Of a stretch of 64,000 bases of DNA, positions 17,654 through 26,561 are shown one piece after another. Every line of letters starts with the position of its first letter. The stretch's first letter is position 1. The stretch is from JAATFS01 sp037145635 (GTDB lineage Bacteria; Pseudomonadota; Gammaproteobacteria; Xanthomonadales; Xanthomonadaceae): assembly GCA_037145635.1 (NCBI GenBank), contig JBBCXB010000006.1:1-64000 (forward strand). The letters run 5' to 3'. A program made the translations under genes and the position numbers. The notes under the pieces were generated by a model that searched no databases, was not told the DNA's origin, and saw only the letters and a program-made list of their open reading frames with translations.

Positions 17654-18337
17654 TCAGCCCTCGGTCCGTGGGATCGCGAAGCGGTAGCCGCGGCCGCGCA
17701 CGGTCTCGATCGGCTTCAGCTCGCTGTCGGGATCCAGCTTCTTGCGCAGGCGGCCGATGAAGACCTCCAGCACGTTGGAATCGCGATCGAAGTCCTGCTG
17801 GTAGATGTGCTCGGTGAGGTCGGCCTTGGAGACCAGCTCGCCGGCATGCATCATCAGGTACTCGAGCACCTTGTACTCGTAGCTGGTCAGGTCGACATTG
17901 CTGCCGTTGACGCTGACGGTCTGCGCCGCCAGGTCCAGCGCCACCGGGCCGCATTCCAGCGTGGGCTTGCTCCAGCCGGCGGCGCGGCGCAGCAGCGCAT
18001 TGACGCGCGCCAGCAGTTCCTCGACATGGAAGGGCTTGACCAGGTAGTCGTCGGCGCCCTGCTTCAGGCCCTCGACCTTGTCCTGCCAGCTCGAACGAGC
18101 GGTCAGGATCAGCACGGGAAACTTCTTGCCTTCGTCGCGCAGGGCCTTGATCAGCTCCATGCCCGACATCTTGGGCAGGCCCAGATCGATGATGCCCACG
18201 TCGAACGGCACCTCGCGGCCCATGTACAGGCCTTCTTCGCCGTCCTGCGCCGCGTCGACCGCGAAGCCTTCACGCTTTAGGCGCGCGGCCAGGGTCTCGC
18301 GCAGCGGAGCTTCGTCTTCGACCAAAAGGATACGCAT
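17654..18337 (-). CDS. phoP: PhoP response regulator
   Basis: A 227-residue OmpR-type regulator. The receiver domain has the acidic pair VEDEAPLRE, phosphoacceptor Asp in VGIIDLGLPKMSG and Lys in LTARSSWQDK. The winged-helix DNA-binding domain ends RGRGYRFAIP. The close match to PhoP (YKVLEYLMMHAGELVSKADLTEHIYQQDFDRDSNVLEVFIGRLRKKLD, quoted in pieces) and the adjacent phoQ fix the name. A GGGAGAG ribosome site precedes the ATG. It is the middle gene of PepSY-phoP-phoQ. Confidence 0.93.
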   Translation of the reverse strand: MRILLVEDEAPLRETLAARLKREGFAVDAAQDGEEGLYMGREVPFDVGIIDLGLPKMSGMELIKALRDEGKKFPVLILTARSSWQDKVEGLKQGADDYLVKPFHVEELLARVNALLRRAAGWSKPTLECGPVALDLAAQTVSVNGSNVDLTSYEYKVLEYLMMHAGELVSKADLTEHIYQQDFDRDSNVLEVFIGRLRKKLDPDSELKPIETVRGRGYRFAIPRTEG

Positions 18338-18408
18338 GAACTCTCCCTAGTTACGTTGGATGGCCAGTGGCCAGGGGAATGTGACAGTCAGATGCAAACT
18401 ATCGGCGG

Positions 18409-18780
18409 TCACTGGTTATCGCCGCGTGGTGGAGGGATCTCGTCCGCATCGGAGGCCGAGCGCGGCGCGCGCGGCATCGCGCGGTCCGGTACCGGGTCGT
18501 CCATGTAGCGGACCCGGCCGCGGTCGTCCATGTACTTGACCCGGTTGATGTTGCGACCATCGAACGGCACGCGTTCTGCACCCAGGATCTGACCACCGGT
18601 GGAACGCTGCACCCGACGGATGGTGTCCGACAGCGAACGCGCGTCGCCGCGCGCAGAGCGCGGGAACGCGTCGCGCCCGCCCGGAGGCATCCCCGGGTCC
18701 TGCGCCTGGACCGGCATCGCCATCGCGGCCGCACACAGGGCGGCTACGGCTAGACAGCTGAGGCGTACGGAGGGAGGCAT
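18409..18780 (-). CDS. PepSY-like exported protein upstream of phoP
   Basis: A 123-residue secreted protein with a signal peptide (cleavage after MPVQAQ). It has a compact PepSY-like segment: SLSDTIRRVQRSTGGQILGA followed by NINRVKYMDDRGRVRYMDDP. PepSY-like domains are thought to modulate peptidases or sensor proteins in the periplasm. It is 71 bp ahead of phoP on the same strand, so it is likely co-transcribed and could feed a periplasmic signal into PhoQ. That last step is inference. Confidence 0.75.
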   Translation of the reverse strand: MPPSVRLSCLAVAALCAAAMAMPVQAQDPGMPPGGRDAFPRSARGDARSLSDTIRRVQRSTGGQILGAERVPFDGRNINRVKYMDDRGRVRYMDDPVPDRAMPRAPRSASDADEIPPPRGDNQ

Positions 18781-19121
18781 CGGACCTGGTAATCCTGGCG
18801 GTAGGTTCAGAATCGTTGATATTTCGTGAAATGGGAAGGGTCCGAGAGCACCCTCGCCCTCCCCGGAATACGGGCAAATTCTTGATTTTTCGGGGTGAAT
18901 CCGGTCTGAACTTTTCCGGTACCGGCTTAGTCCATTCAGTCAAATGAATGCCCGAAAAGGGCTGAAACCCAGTCGCTGCAAACGTTTTCAGGGCATGCGC
19001 CGGTGCGATGGCGAGGGGTCGGCACGGTCACGAAAATGCGCGGGGGACACCTTACCGTCCGCCGGGCGACGCGCCACGGCCATCGGCCGGATGTCCACCC
19101 CGGGACAGCCGCCGCTCAGGT
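18781..19121. other. Intergenic region, probable phoP operon promoter
   Basis: This 341-bp gap lies between the PepSY-like gene and the end of dusA. Its right-central part is richer in A/T than its surroundings and should hold the promoter for the PepSY-phoP-phoQ transcript on the minus strand. I could not pick out convincing -35/-10 boxes or a PhoP direct repeat, and see no small gene. Confidence 0.4.
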
Positions 19122-20150
<1,029 letters not shown>

Positions 20151-20249
20151 CCTGCTTGAGACTGCTCATTCCCAGCCATTCCGCGGCGGGAGCACCTTGG
20201 ATGTGCCCCCTTACAAACGGGTACAACGGACGGTACACGCAGGGCTACC

Positions 20250-20759
20250 TTGCAATCCCGCGGCAAGCGCTGGCGCGCCATTGTGCGCCGAAAGGGGCAT
20301 GCGCCCAAGTCGAAGAAGTTTCCGACGAAGACGGCGGCCAAGACATGGGTGGGTCGGATCGAGCGCGGAATCGCGGAGAGGGAGGCGCGTGGAGAAAGGG
20401 CCGTACCTGGCATCACGATCGGCAGGTTGATTGATTGGCGATCCAATGAACTCGGTGGAATGAAGGCCATCGGCAAGACCCGAGCCGGCAACATGACCCG
20501 GCTGCGCGAAGGGACAGGGTCGACTGTCGCCCAGCGGCTGATGGCCAATGACGTGATCGAGCACGCGCGCCGGCGCGTCGAGCGGCGGCACGCCATGGCG
20601 AACGGCCAGCTGATCCAGGCGTGCGCCCCGGCGGCCATGAATGTGGGACTTGGCTACCTGTCCGAGTGGTTGGAGCTGGCCGGCCGATGCACGGCCTCGG
20701 GCGAGCGAATTAGGCGCGGGGACACGAAATCGCCCGATCGTTGTGCCGGTTCACGTTAG
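20250..20759 (+). pseudogene. Truncated dusA-type tyrosine integrase
   Basis: 169 residues from a TTG start: an N-terminal arm-binding domain (QSRGKRWRAIVRRKGHAPKS, FPTKTAAKTWVGRIERGIAE) followed by a core-binding helical domain (LMANDVIEHARRRVERRHA, LGYLSEWLELAGR). This is how dusA-associated phage integrases begin. The catalytic domain with R..HxxR..Y is absent, and the frame ends in unrelated residues. The gene is therefore a fragment. It is adjacent to dusA and points away from it, the usual position for the integrase of such elements. Confidence 0.8.
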
Positions 20760-21036
20760 CGATCCAGATTCCCTGTATGGCCATCTGGATAGCCCCGGCC
20801 ACGAACCTTCCGCTGCATCGCAGCCAGTCTTGTTTCCACCGGTTCGTGGGTTCCACTCGAAGTCTGGCGGTAGCTCGTAGCGCATGCCGGCCTGCTATCG
20901 ATGCCGATCCCATCGAATGAGCCCGGGCGACCGCACCTTGCTGACTTACTCATACAGAAGCGGAGTAAGCGTCTGGCGAACTCACCTTCCGAACTTGTTG
21001 AGTCCGTCAAGTGCGAGGACGACGCCTGGCCCACCG
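20760..21036. other. Island DNA without a gene
   Basis: A 277-bp stretch of mixed composition after the broken integrase. No frame here has a ribosome site or a recognisable protein. It probably marks the junction where the integrase catalytic half was deleted. Confidence 0.4.
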
Positions 21037-21474
21037 CTATTCGAAATCTGCTTCAACCAGAATCTGGCCCCTGTGCGAGCCAGAGCTTACCGGAACGAGC
21101 TGCATAATTGCCCACAGTATCTCAAGCAGCAGAATCCCCCAGAGCAAACCGGACGCCCCATTAACTAATGCATATAACTGCCAGGAAGCAAACAAAATCC
21201 GCCCGACGGCGTCGTAATGGCCGAAACGCTGCTGCGGATCGCGAATCCTCAGCCAGGACCAAACGCATACAATCGACCCCATCAGGTTGGCCATCATCAC
21301 ATGCATGGGATCGAACAATGGAACCTGGCCGCTCAAATTAAGCATGTTGTGCAGTGAGCCCAACCACTGATGTAGCAAGGCGAAACTCCATGGCGTTGCA
21401 AAGCCAATGGTGATGAAAAGATCGTATATGCCACTGGCGCGTACTAACTTGCGGTATTGGGAAGAGGTCCACAT
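21037..21474 (-). CDS. Four-helix membrane protein, unknown
   Basis: A 145-residue protein with about four membrane helices (IYDLFITIGFATPWSFALLH, MMANLMGSIVCVWSWL, ILFASWQLYALVNGASGLLWGILLLEILW). I do not recognise the family; the architecture recalls small DoxX-like or uncharacterised inner-membrane proteins. It is transcribed divergently from the neighbouring merR-type gene. The shared gap carries a MerR-style operator-promoter reading toward this gene, so it is very probably the target of that regulator. Confidence 0.75.
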   Translation of the reverse strand: MWTSSQYRKLVRASGIYDLFITIGFATPWSFALLHQWLGSLHNMLNLSGQVPLFDPMHVMMANLMGSIVCVWSWLRIRDPQQRFGHYDAVGRILFASWQLYALVNGASGLLWGILLLEILWAIMQLVPVSSGSHRGQILVEADFE

Positions 21475-21507
21475 TGACCATGCTCCTTCGAATCAACAAG
21501 GCAGCAG

Positions 21508-21537
21508 CCTAAAGCCTGGAGTAAGCTCCAAGGTCAA
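21508..21537 (-). promoter_or_regulatory. MerR-type operator/promoter
   Basis: On the minus strand TTGACC (-35) and TTTAGG (-10) are separated by 18 bp containing the near-palindrome TTGGAGCTTACTCCAGG. A long spacer with a dyad between the boxes is the defining layout of promoters that MerR-family proteins twist open. It faces the membrane protein gene that starts 34 bp downstream at 21474 and lies 21 bp from the merR-type start on the other side. Confidence 0.75.
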
Positions 21538-21557
21538 GCCCAAATCAGAAATTTCTC

Positions 21558-21944
21558 ATGCGCATCGGTCAACTCGCCCAGGTCTGTGGCGTCAGCCGCG
21601 ACACTCTGCGGTTCTATGAAGAACGCGGCCTCATCAAGGCCCGGCGTCTTGCCAACGGCTACCGCGACTACCCGGACGAAACGGCACAACTGGTGCACTT
21701 CATTCGCAATGCACAGCGCTTGGGCTTCAGCCTCAGCGAGGTCAGCCATAACGTCGAACGTCTTTGGGATTCCACGGACCCTGACCAAGCTGTGGAAGCG
21801 TTGCTGCGTGACAAACTGGCGCTGATCGAGCAGCGCCTCGACGAACTACAGCAACTGCGAACCACCCTATTGCATCGCCTCACCCTAGCGTGCCCGCTCC
21901 GTGGCGAGCTCGGCCTGTCAGAGCCAGATGCTGTCCCACTTTGA
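21558..21944 (+). CDS. MerR family transcriptional regulator
   Basis: A 128-residue regulator with the N-terminal MerR winged helix (MRIGQLAQVCGVSRDTLRFYEERGLIKA, quoted here in one family-typical span of two parts: MRIGQLAQVCGVSRDTLR and FYEERGLIKA). A dimerisation coiled coil around residues 75-115 follows. The C-terminal part has a single Cys (LACPLRG), and the metal-binding Cys pair of CueR/ZntR is missing, so an organic or redox ligand is more likely than a metal. It is divergent from the membrane protein gene over a shared operator. Confidence 0.88.
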   Translation: MRIGQLAQVCGVSRDTLRFYEERGLIKARRLANGYRDYPDETAQLVHFIRNAQRLGFSLSEVSHNVERLWDSTDPDQAVEALLRDKLALIEQRLDELQQLRTTLLHRLTLACPLRGELGLSEPDAVPL

Positions 21945-22454
21945 CGGGCCCCATGTCCCGAGCGTGGATGCTGTCGAAAGCATCAGGGCACCAGCACTTC
22001 TCCGCCGAACTGCAGAGTCGGGATGGAGGCCGCACGGCGAAGAGATGAACACGGGGCGTCACCAATGCATGTTCGACCATTCCGGATACCACGTCAGGCG
22101 GGGCGTGCACTGGTATGCCTCCGCGACCGATGACACATTCCAGAGCTTGCCGCTTGCATGGCCGAAATCGGTGGCGCAAGGACGAAGGTGAGCGCCAAGC
22201 GCTCAAGCGAAGAGCGCAACACGCTGCTAAGCGAAATACACCTGCGTAATCGGCTTCGGATCGAGTTCGGCCCCGATGACGCGCGCAGCATTCGCCGCTG
22301 CTGGATGCAGCCCACGTCCTGCTGACCGAGCTAACGGCCAAGGCACGCGCATACCCCGACAACAGCTATGAAGGCCTCAAAACGTGCTTGGCAGCGGCCA
22401 TAAATTCCCCCACTACGGCAGGCGCAAGCGCGCCGCCAAATGGAGTCTTGATCC
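21945..22454. other. Island DNA with decayed coding traces
   Basis: A 510-bp stretch between the merR-type gene and the next small gene. Short frames on both strands lack ribosome sites and family resemblance. A short plus-strand frame near 22190-22325 reads like the charged tail of a phage-type protein but cannot be assigned. I regard the stretch as degenerate island DNA. Confidence 0.4.
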
Positions 22455-22676
22455 ATGAGCGACGAACTCATCACCGAACTGCGCTCAGCCGCATCGACCC
22501 TGCGCACATCCACCAATGGGCTTCTGCCGAACCGGTACAAGGCCACTGCGGAGCTGCTTGAGTGGGCCGCTACGGCGCTTCAGCAGGCCCGGCATGAACC
22601 CCCGAACACGATCCATAGCGGTGCCGACCATGGCCAGCCGCTACTGCAAGCGGGAGGGAACTATGGCCGCCGTTAA
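22455..22676 (+). CDS. Small island protein, unknown
   Basis: A 73-residue hydrophilic protein (MSDELITELRSAASTLRTST, then LLEWAATALQQAR), mostly helical by composition. GGAG lies nine bases before the ATG. It overlaps the next gene by 14 bp, so they are likely co-translated. No family recognised; similar short proteins occur in phage early regions. Confidence 0.5.
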   Translation: MSDELITELRSAASTLRTSTNGLLPNRYKATAELLEWAATALQQARHEPPNTIHSGADHGQPLLQAGGNYGRR

Positions 22677-22854
22677 CTACTCGACCTTCTGGCTACTGTT
22701 TGGCAAGTACGGCGCCACCATGACGATCAAGCAACTGCGCGATGCGTTCTTTTCGGGTAGCACCATGAAGACCATGGCGAACCAACACAGCGTTCGCGTG
22801 ATGCCGGCCAGGACCGGGGATATCTACGACACCCGAGACGTGGCAGCCTGGTAG
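22663..22854 (+). CDS. PrtN-like small DNA-binding protein
   Basis: A 63-residue protein (NYSTFWLLFGKYGATMTIKQLRDAFF, in two blocks NYSTFWLLFGKYG and TMTIKQLRDAFF). The arrangement of an N-terminal LLxxYG segment, a central helix-turn-helix and a C-terminal DTRDVAAW resembles pyocin activator PrtN and excisionase-like proteins. GGGAGGG lies six bases before the ATG. In the island it could have controlled excision or cargo genes. The assignment is by short-motif resemblance only. Confidence 0.5.
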   Translation: MAAVNYSTFWLLFGKYGATMTIKQLRDAFFSGSTMKTMANQHSVRVMPARTGDIYDTRDVAAW

Positions 22855-22924
22855 GACAACCAAAGGCAGCACAAAGCTAGCTTATAATGTGAAGTCGTCC
22901 GTAGACGGTTTCTCTTCTTGCACC

Positions 22925-23434
22925 CTATGCGGCAATGTCTAAAATTTCTGGAGCTTGCAGCTTTCCCAGCGCCCGCTGAAGATCCATCCTAAGTTCGAGG
23001 AAATCTTCCTTGAGCAATGTGGTTTTGAAGTGGATCTCGGCGTGGCCTGGCTGTCCCGGAATCGGCACCGAGCGCACCTCAAATACCTGAGATCCCTGTT
23101 CAATACCAATTGCGTGGATAGCATCGACGCGAGCAACTAGCACCCCTGCAAGGACGTAGTCAGCAACGATGCCTTTGGCGCGCTTATTCGCTTCCCTCGC
23201 CGCTGTCATCTCTCTTGCCTCTCGGAGGCTGTAAAGCTGCTTTCTCTGCAATGAAAAGCCGCGCTTCACTTGCCGATGGCTGATCTCTTCCAGCCGGATA
23301 TACCCGGTGCTTGGATCGACCTGATTGGGAAATTTTTCATCCACGATAGGAATGCTCGCGCTAAAGCACAGCCGGCACACATCCTCATCTGTTGCAAGCG
23401 CCGCCACCGCCGCTCCTTCGGCATTGCCCCCCAT
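22925..23434 (-). CDS. Island operon protein C, unknown
   Basis: A 169-residue soluble protein; no family recognised. It contains a CRLC motif near the N terminus, a basic helical segment (YSLREAREMTAAREANKRAKG) and a beta-rich C-terminal half (VFEVRSVPIPGQPGHAEIHF). The ATG at 23434 has GAAGGAG upstream at a rather long distance; a TTG at 23476 would overlap the preceding gene. It is the last of three tightly packed minus-strand genes and probably works with them. Confidence 0.6.
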   Translation of the reverse strand: MGGNAEGAAVAALATDEDVCRLCFSASIPIVDEKFPNQVDPSTGYIRLEEISHRQVKRGFSLQRKQLYSLREAREMTAAREANKRAKGIVADYVLAGVLVARVDAIHAIGIEQGSQVFEVRSVPIPGQPGHAEIHFKTTLLKEDFLELRMDLQRALGKLQAPEILDIAA

Positions 23435-23454
23435 AGAAGATGTCCGCTCCTTCC

Positions 23455-23931
23455 CTAGTTTCCACCGAGGAGACAAAGAAGACGCAAGTATGGGAACTGC
23501 TCTGGACTCAGATCGCTACCTGCAAAACGATCCTCACCAAACTTACCGAAGTAGCTGAGAAACCCATCTTCGTCGATAAGCATCTGGAAAGGCGCATGCG
23601 CGGAGCCATAGAACAGGTTGATCTCGCCAGAATGGGAGATAGCCAGCTTGAAGTCCAAGCATCCCTCTGGAAGCTGATTTATGACGTAGGCTGCGGAAAC
23701 CTGCGCAGCCTGCGTAGGCGGCACAAGATCATCGTCGGCATGAGCTGTCGCCCACTTTGAATGACGTCTGATCTCATGAATAGAAGACGCCCTCTTGGAA
23801 TAAGTGCGAATTGGCTTTGGGCTGGCTGGGCGTGCATCAGAACCACACTCGTAAGAGTCAACCGCAGCGTCGACCGATCCATGATCGCTAGATTCCCAAT
23901 AGGCTTGGTTTCGCAATGCTTCATAGTTCAT
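23455..23931 (-). CDS. Island operon protein B, unknown
   Basis: A 158-residue soluble protein of unknown family. The N-terminal half is polar and probably disordered. The C-terminal half looks folded (AAYVINQLPEGCLDFKLAISH, shown in part, then INLFYGSAHAPFQMLIDEDG and FLSYFGKFG). Its ATG lies 11 bp inside the end of the upstream gene with a GGAGAG ribosome site, so translation is coupled. Base composition is lower in GC than the chromosome, as for the rest of the island. Confidence 0.65.
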   Translation of the reverse strand: MNYEALRNQAYWESSDHGSVDAAVDSYECGSDARPASPKPIRTYSKRASSIHEIRRHSKWATAHADDDLVPPTQAAQVSAAYVINQLPEGCLDFKLAISHSGEINLFYGSAHAPFQMLIDEDGFLSYFGKFGEDRFAGSDLSPEQFPYLRLLCLLGGN

Positions 23932-24787
23932 TAGGGCTCTCCATCAATCCAATTCGAGCAGCCATCTCATGGCTCAGCAACTCAGCCATGATGTCCTTAT
24001 TTCTGTCGTGCATTGCATCTAAACGAGCGCGTATTGTGTCAACTGACCATTCGACCGCGGGATCACCATCGGGGTTCCCAGCCATCTGCTGGCGGTGTGT
24101 AATTTCCGTCCAATGAACAAAGCTTTGAGCTTCTTCATCGTCACCATTCGCACCCTTTCTGATGCGAGCGTCGATAGTAAGGCGTGAAAATATTCGATTC
24201 CAGCCCTCGTCGTCAGCAGCTCCCTCAGAAAGAGTAAGCTGCTGATGCCAAAATTTACCTGCCTCAAACACTACCGTAGGCAGATGTTGGTTCGATCTGA
24301 AGACATCACGAGCCGAGTAGCGCTCTGGCTTGTCATTAGAAAAGGCATCTCGATATACGAGCAAAAGGCGGGCATCGCCAAACTCCCCTTCTCGAAAAAC
24401 AGCCAGCATTGGCTCAAGGCGGCTAAGAGCCATATCACGCGTCGCCTGCCAGCCACGGTACTCATGCACCATGAGGTGGGCGTGGTTTTCGTGGATATGA
24501 ACGAATTCAACCAACTCTTCATCTTCGCCAGAGGTGTAACGCTCAAAGCCCACCACGGGCGCGTCTTCATCTTCGTACTCGTCTTCTGACAAGCGACGGA
24601 ATCCCTGACTACTCAGCACAGGCGCGATAGCCGCATCAAGTCGTGCCACTTGGGCATCAGAGAAGCCGTCGCGCACGGTTAACCCAAAGTCAACAAAGAC
24701 AATCGCATGCGCATCGGTGAACGGCGACGTCCATGACGCAGACTGCCCTGCCGGCGTCTCTCCAGTGTCCATCGTACGTTGACCCAT
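23921..24787 (-). CDS. TIGR04255-like protein, island operon protein A
   Basis: A 288-residue soluble protein. The central HLMVHEYRGWQATRDMALSR and LLLVYRDAFSN, and the C-terminal WSVDTIRARLDAMHDRNKDI followed by LLSHEMAARIGL, resemble the TIGR04255 family. That family is sporadically distributed, has no known function and is often found in accessory islands. The ATG at 24787 is chosen over a TTG at 24796 that lies too close to the AGGAG. It is the first gene of the three-gene operon. Confidence 0.65.
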   Translation of the reverse strand: MGQRTMDTGETPAGQSASWTSPFTDAHAIVFVDFGLTVRDGFSDAQVARLDAAIAPVLSSQGFRRLSEDEYEDEDAPVVGFERYTSGEDEELVEFVHIHENHAHLMVHEYRGWQATRDMALSRLEPMLAVFREGEFGDARLLLVYRDAFSNDKPERYSARDVFRSNQHLPTVVFEAGKFWHQQLTLSEGAADDEGWNRIFSRLTIDARIRKGANGDDEEAQSFVHWTEITHRQQMAGNPDGDPAVEWSVDTIRARLDAMHDRNKDIMAELLSHEMAARIGLMESPNEL

Positions 24788-24981
24788 TGATCGCAAATCT
24801 CCTGAGGTCAGCTACTCAGTAGCGAAATTCCCTATCGCATAGCTGCTGCTCTTGGCCCGTATTTATACCAGTTCCCTCAATCACTCGCATCGTCCTCTCT
24901 TGCATGAACTTCCGACCGCCAGCGCCTGGAGCGGAGACCCTTTACTGTACCAACCCACCAAAACCATTGACTTGCATAGTT

Positions 24982-25012
24982 GTCGGTCCAGTCCGTCATC
25001 GGAGCGACGGAA
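24982..25012. repeat. Island attachment site, distal copy
   Basis: Carries the same 13-base core GTCGGTCCAGTCC as the dusA-proximal site, followed by TCATCGG with flanking mismatches. It marks the right boundary of the island and the start of the displaced dusA segment. Confidence 0.8.
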
Positions 25013-25077
25013 AGCCGCAGCGAGGCGGCATAGCGCGCGGAGGCGGTGTCGGCAGGCGACGGAGCAACAAGGGTCAT
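24982..25077 (-). pseudogene. dusA: Displaced 5' end of dusA
   Basis: About 32 codons read MTLVAPSPADTASARYAASL followed by RLSVAPMTDWTDN, which is the normal beginning of a xanthomonad DusA up to the DWTD motif. The frame then runs into island sequence (YASQWFWWVGTVKGL). The original dusA promoter should lie just right of 25077. This fragment shows that dusA was split by integration and rebuilt with an element-supplied start. Confidence 0.85.
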
Positions 25078-25365
25078 GGCAACGGCGCCGGCCGCGGCAG
25101 GCGGCGCAAGGTATCCGGCAGGATCAACAGCTTACGCCGGCGTGGTGAATCCCGGCCGCATGCGGGCGGCGGCGGGCGCGATGGGCGATGGGCGATGGGC
25201 GATGACGGTGCCACCAGGCGCATGCCATTCGCAGCTGCAGCGCGAGGCAGGTCCGGCCCGCGTGGCGCACAAGCGGTGCCGGGGGCCTAGATCGCTCGGC
25301 CTGGCGGCGGATCGATCAGCGAGGACGGGCAGGCGGCCGTGCCGGGCGCCCGTCCCGTGGCAGGC
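25078..25365. other. Gap between island and next gene
   Basis: A 288-bp GC-rich stretch presumably containing the old dusA promoter region and a 7-bp tandem repeat. No supported gene. Confidence 0.4.
25180..25200. repeat. Short tandem repeat, 7 bp x 3
   Basis: The unit GATGGGC occurs three times in a row, followed by the partial copy GATGACG. It lies in the non-coding gap between the island and the next gene and is likely slippage-prone. No function is suggested. Confidence 0.7.
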
Positions 25366-25644
25366 TCAGGCCGTCAGCGACGGCATCGCGGTGTCGACCA
25401 CGACGGCGGGGGCGACCGGCACCGGCGCCGGTGCCGCGGTCGGCGCATCGGCGTCCAGCGGCCTGCCCAGCGCATGGTGCGACGCCAGCAGGGTCAGCAG
25501 CGACCCGCCGGCCACCGCGTAGAACGCCCAGGCGTGCAGCAACGTCGCCAGCCCGCCCAGGGCCCAGGCAATCCCCACGGCCGTCGCGCACAGCACCAGC
25601 GCCAGCAGCGAACCGAGGTACGGGACGGAGGGGTCGAGCTTCAT
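25366..25644 (-). CDS. Small two-helix membrane protein, unknown
   Basis: A 92-residue protein with two membrane helices (YLGSLLALVLCATAVGIAW and LLHAWAFYAVAGGSLLTLLA) and a Pro/Ala/Val-rich C-terminal tail. No family recognised. No clear ribosome site precedes the ATG, but the hydrophobic pattern and codon bias support a real gene. It is separated from the catalase operon by 142 bp. Confidence 0.6.
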   Translation of the reverse strand: MKLDPSVPYLGSLLALVLCATAVGIAWALGGLATLLHAWAFYAVAGGSLLTLLASHHALGRPLDADAPTAAPAPVPVAPAVVVDTAMPSLTA

Positions 25645-25786
25645 GGGAGCGGTCCGGCAGGGGGAGATAGCACCTCATCGGCTGGTCCGCGGGATTCTTT
25701 AAGGCGATTTCGCGACCCACTCCACAGTTCCGCACATCGAAGTCAAAAGTTGGCCAGGCGGCGGCCGCGGTCGGCCGCCGCGGCCG

Positions 25787-26365
25787 TCAGCGCGCCGGGG
25801 CCTGCGCGAATTCGCCGCGCTGCAGCCTGGCGACGTCGTTGCCCTGGGCATCCTTGGCGCCGAGGTCGGCGCCCTTGGCGGCCAGGCCCTGCAGCAGTTC
25901 GGTGCGCTGGAACAGGGCGGCGTACATCGCCGCGGTCTGGCCGGCGTTGTTGCGCTGGTCCGGCGCGCAGTCGGCCTGCATCAGGCGCTTGGCGATCGCC
26001 AGCTCGCCCTTGAAGATCGCCCCCATCAGCGCGGTATTGCCGCGCCTGTCCTGCGCGCACGGATCCGCCCCGGCCTGCAGCAGCTGCTCCACCGCGGCGC
26101 GCTGGCCATGGTAGGCGGCCAGGATCAGCGCGGTGTAGCCCTTGTCGTCGCGGGTGTTGAGGTCGTAGCGGGCCTTGATGAACTCGCCGAGCATGTCCTG
26201 GCGCCCCTCGCGGGCGGCGTCGAACAGGTAGTCGCGCAGCTGCGCCTGCAGGCGGGCGGCGTCGACCGGAGCGGGGGCGGGGGCGGCGGCTGGCGGGGCC
26301 GCCTGCACGGGCGGCACGCTCGCGAACAGCACGAGCGACAGCAGGAGGGTGATCGTGGATCGCAT
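25787..26365 (-). CDS. Exported ankyrin-repeat protein
   Basis: A 192-residue protein with a signal peptide (MRSTITLLLSLVLFASVPPVQA, cleaved after VQA) followed by four ankyrin repeats (DKGYTALILAAYHGQRAAVE, RRGNTALMGAIFKGELAIAK, NAGQTAAMYAALFQRTELLQ, plus a degenerate last one). It follows the periplasmic catalase gene on the same strand. In Pseudomonas aeruginosa the ankyrin protein AnkB is co-transcribed with katB and supports its activity, so the same partnership is likely here. GGAG precedes the ATG at 26365. Confidence 0.85.
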   Translation of the reverse strand: MRSTITLLLSLVLFASVPPVQAAPPAAAPAPAPVDAARLQAQLRDYLFDAAREGRQDMLGEFIKARYDLNTRDDKGYTALILAAYHGQRAAVEQLLQAGADPCAQDRRGNTALMGAIFKGELAIAKRLMQADCAPDQRNNAGQTAAMYAALFQRTELLQGLAAKGADLGAKDAQGNDVARLQRGEFAQAPAR

Positions 26366-26561
26366 GGTTCGTTCTCCAGCGCGGGGCGGATCGGAGGCGG
26401 TGGGGCAGGCGCCGCCGCATGACGGGCGCAGCGATGGTCGGCCTGGGGCGTCGAGGCTCGCGCTGATGCCGGCACGGCCGGCTCCGGGCGAATCCGCCTG
26501 GAACAAGGATGGACCGCGTGCGGTCGGCGGCCTGCGGGCCACCGACCGCGTCCTGCCGGGG

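Noticed and set aside
21880..22362. 160-codon minus-strand frame in the island
   Set aside because: No ribosome site or family; composition fits chance reading of decayed DNA.
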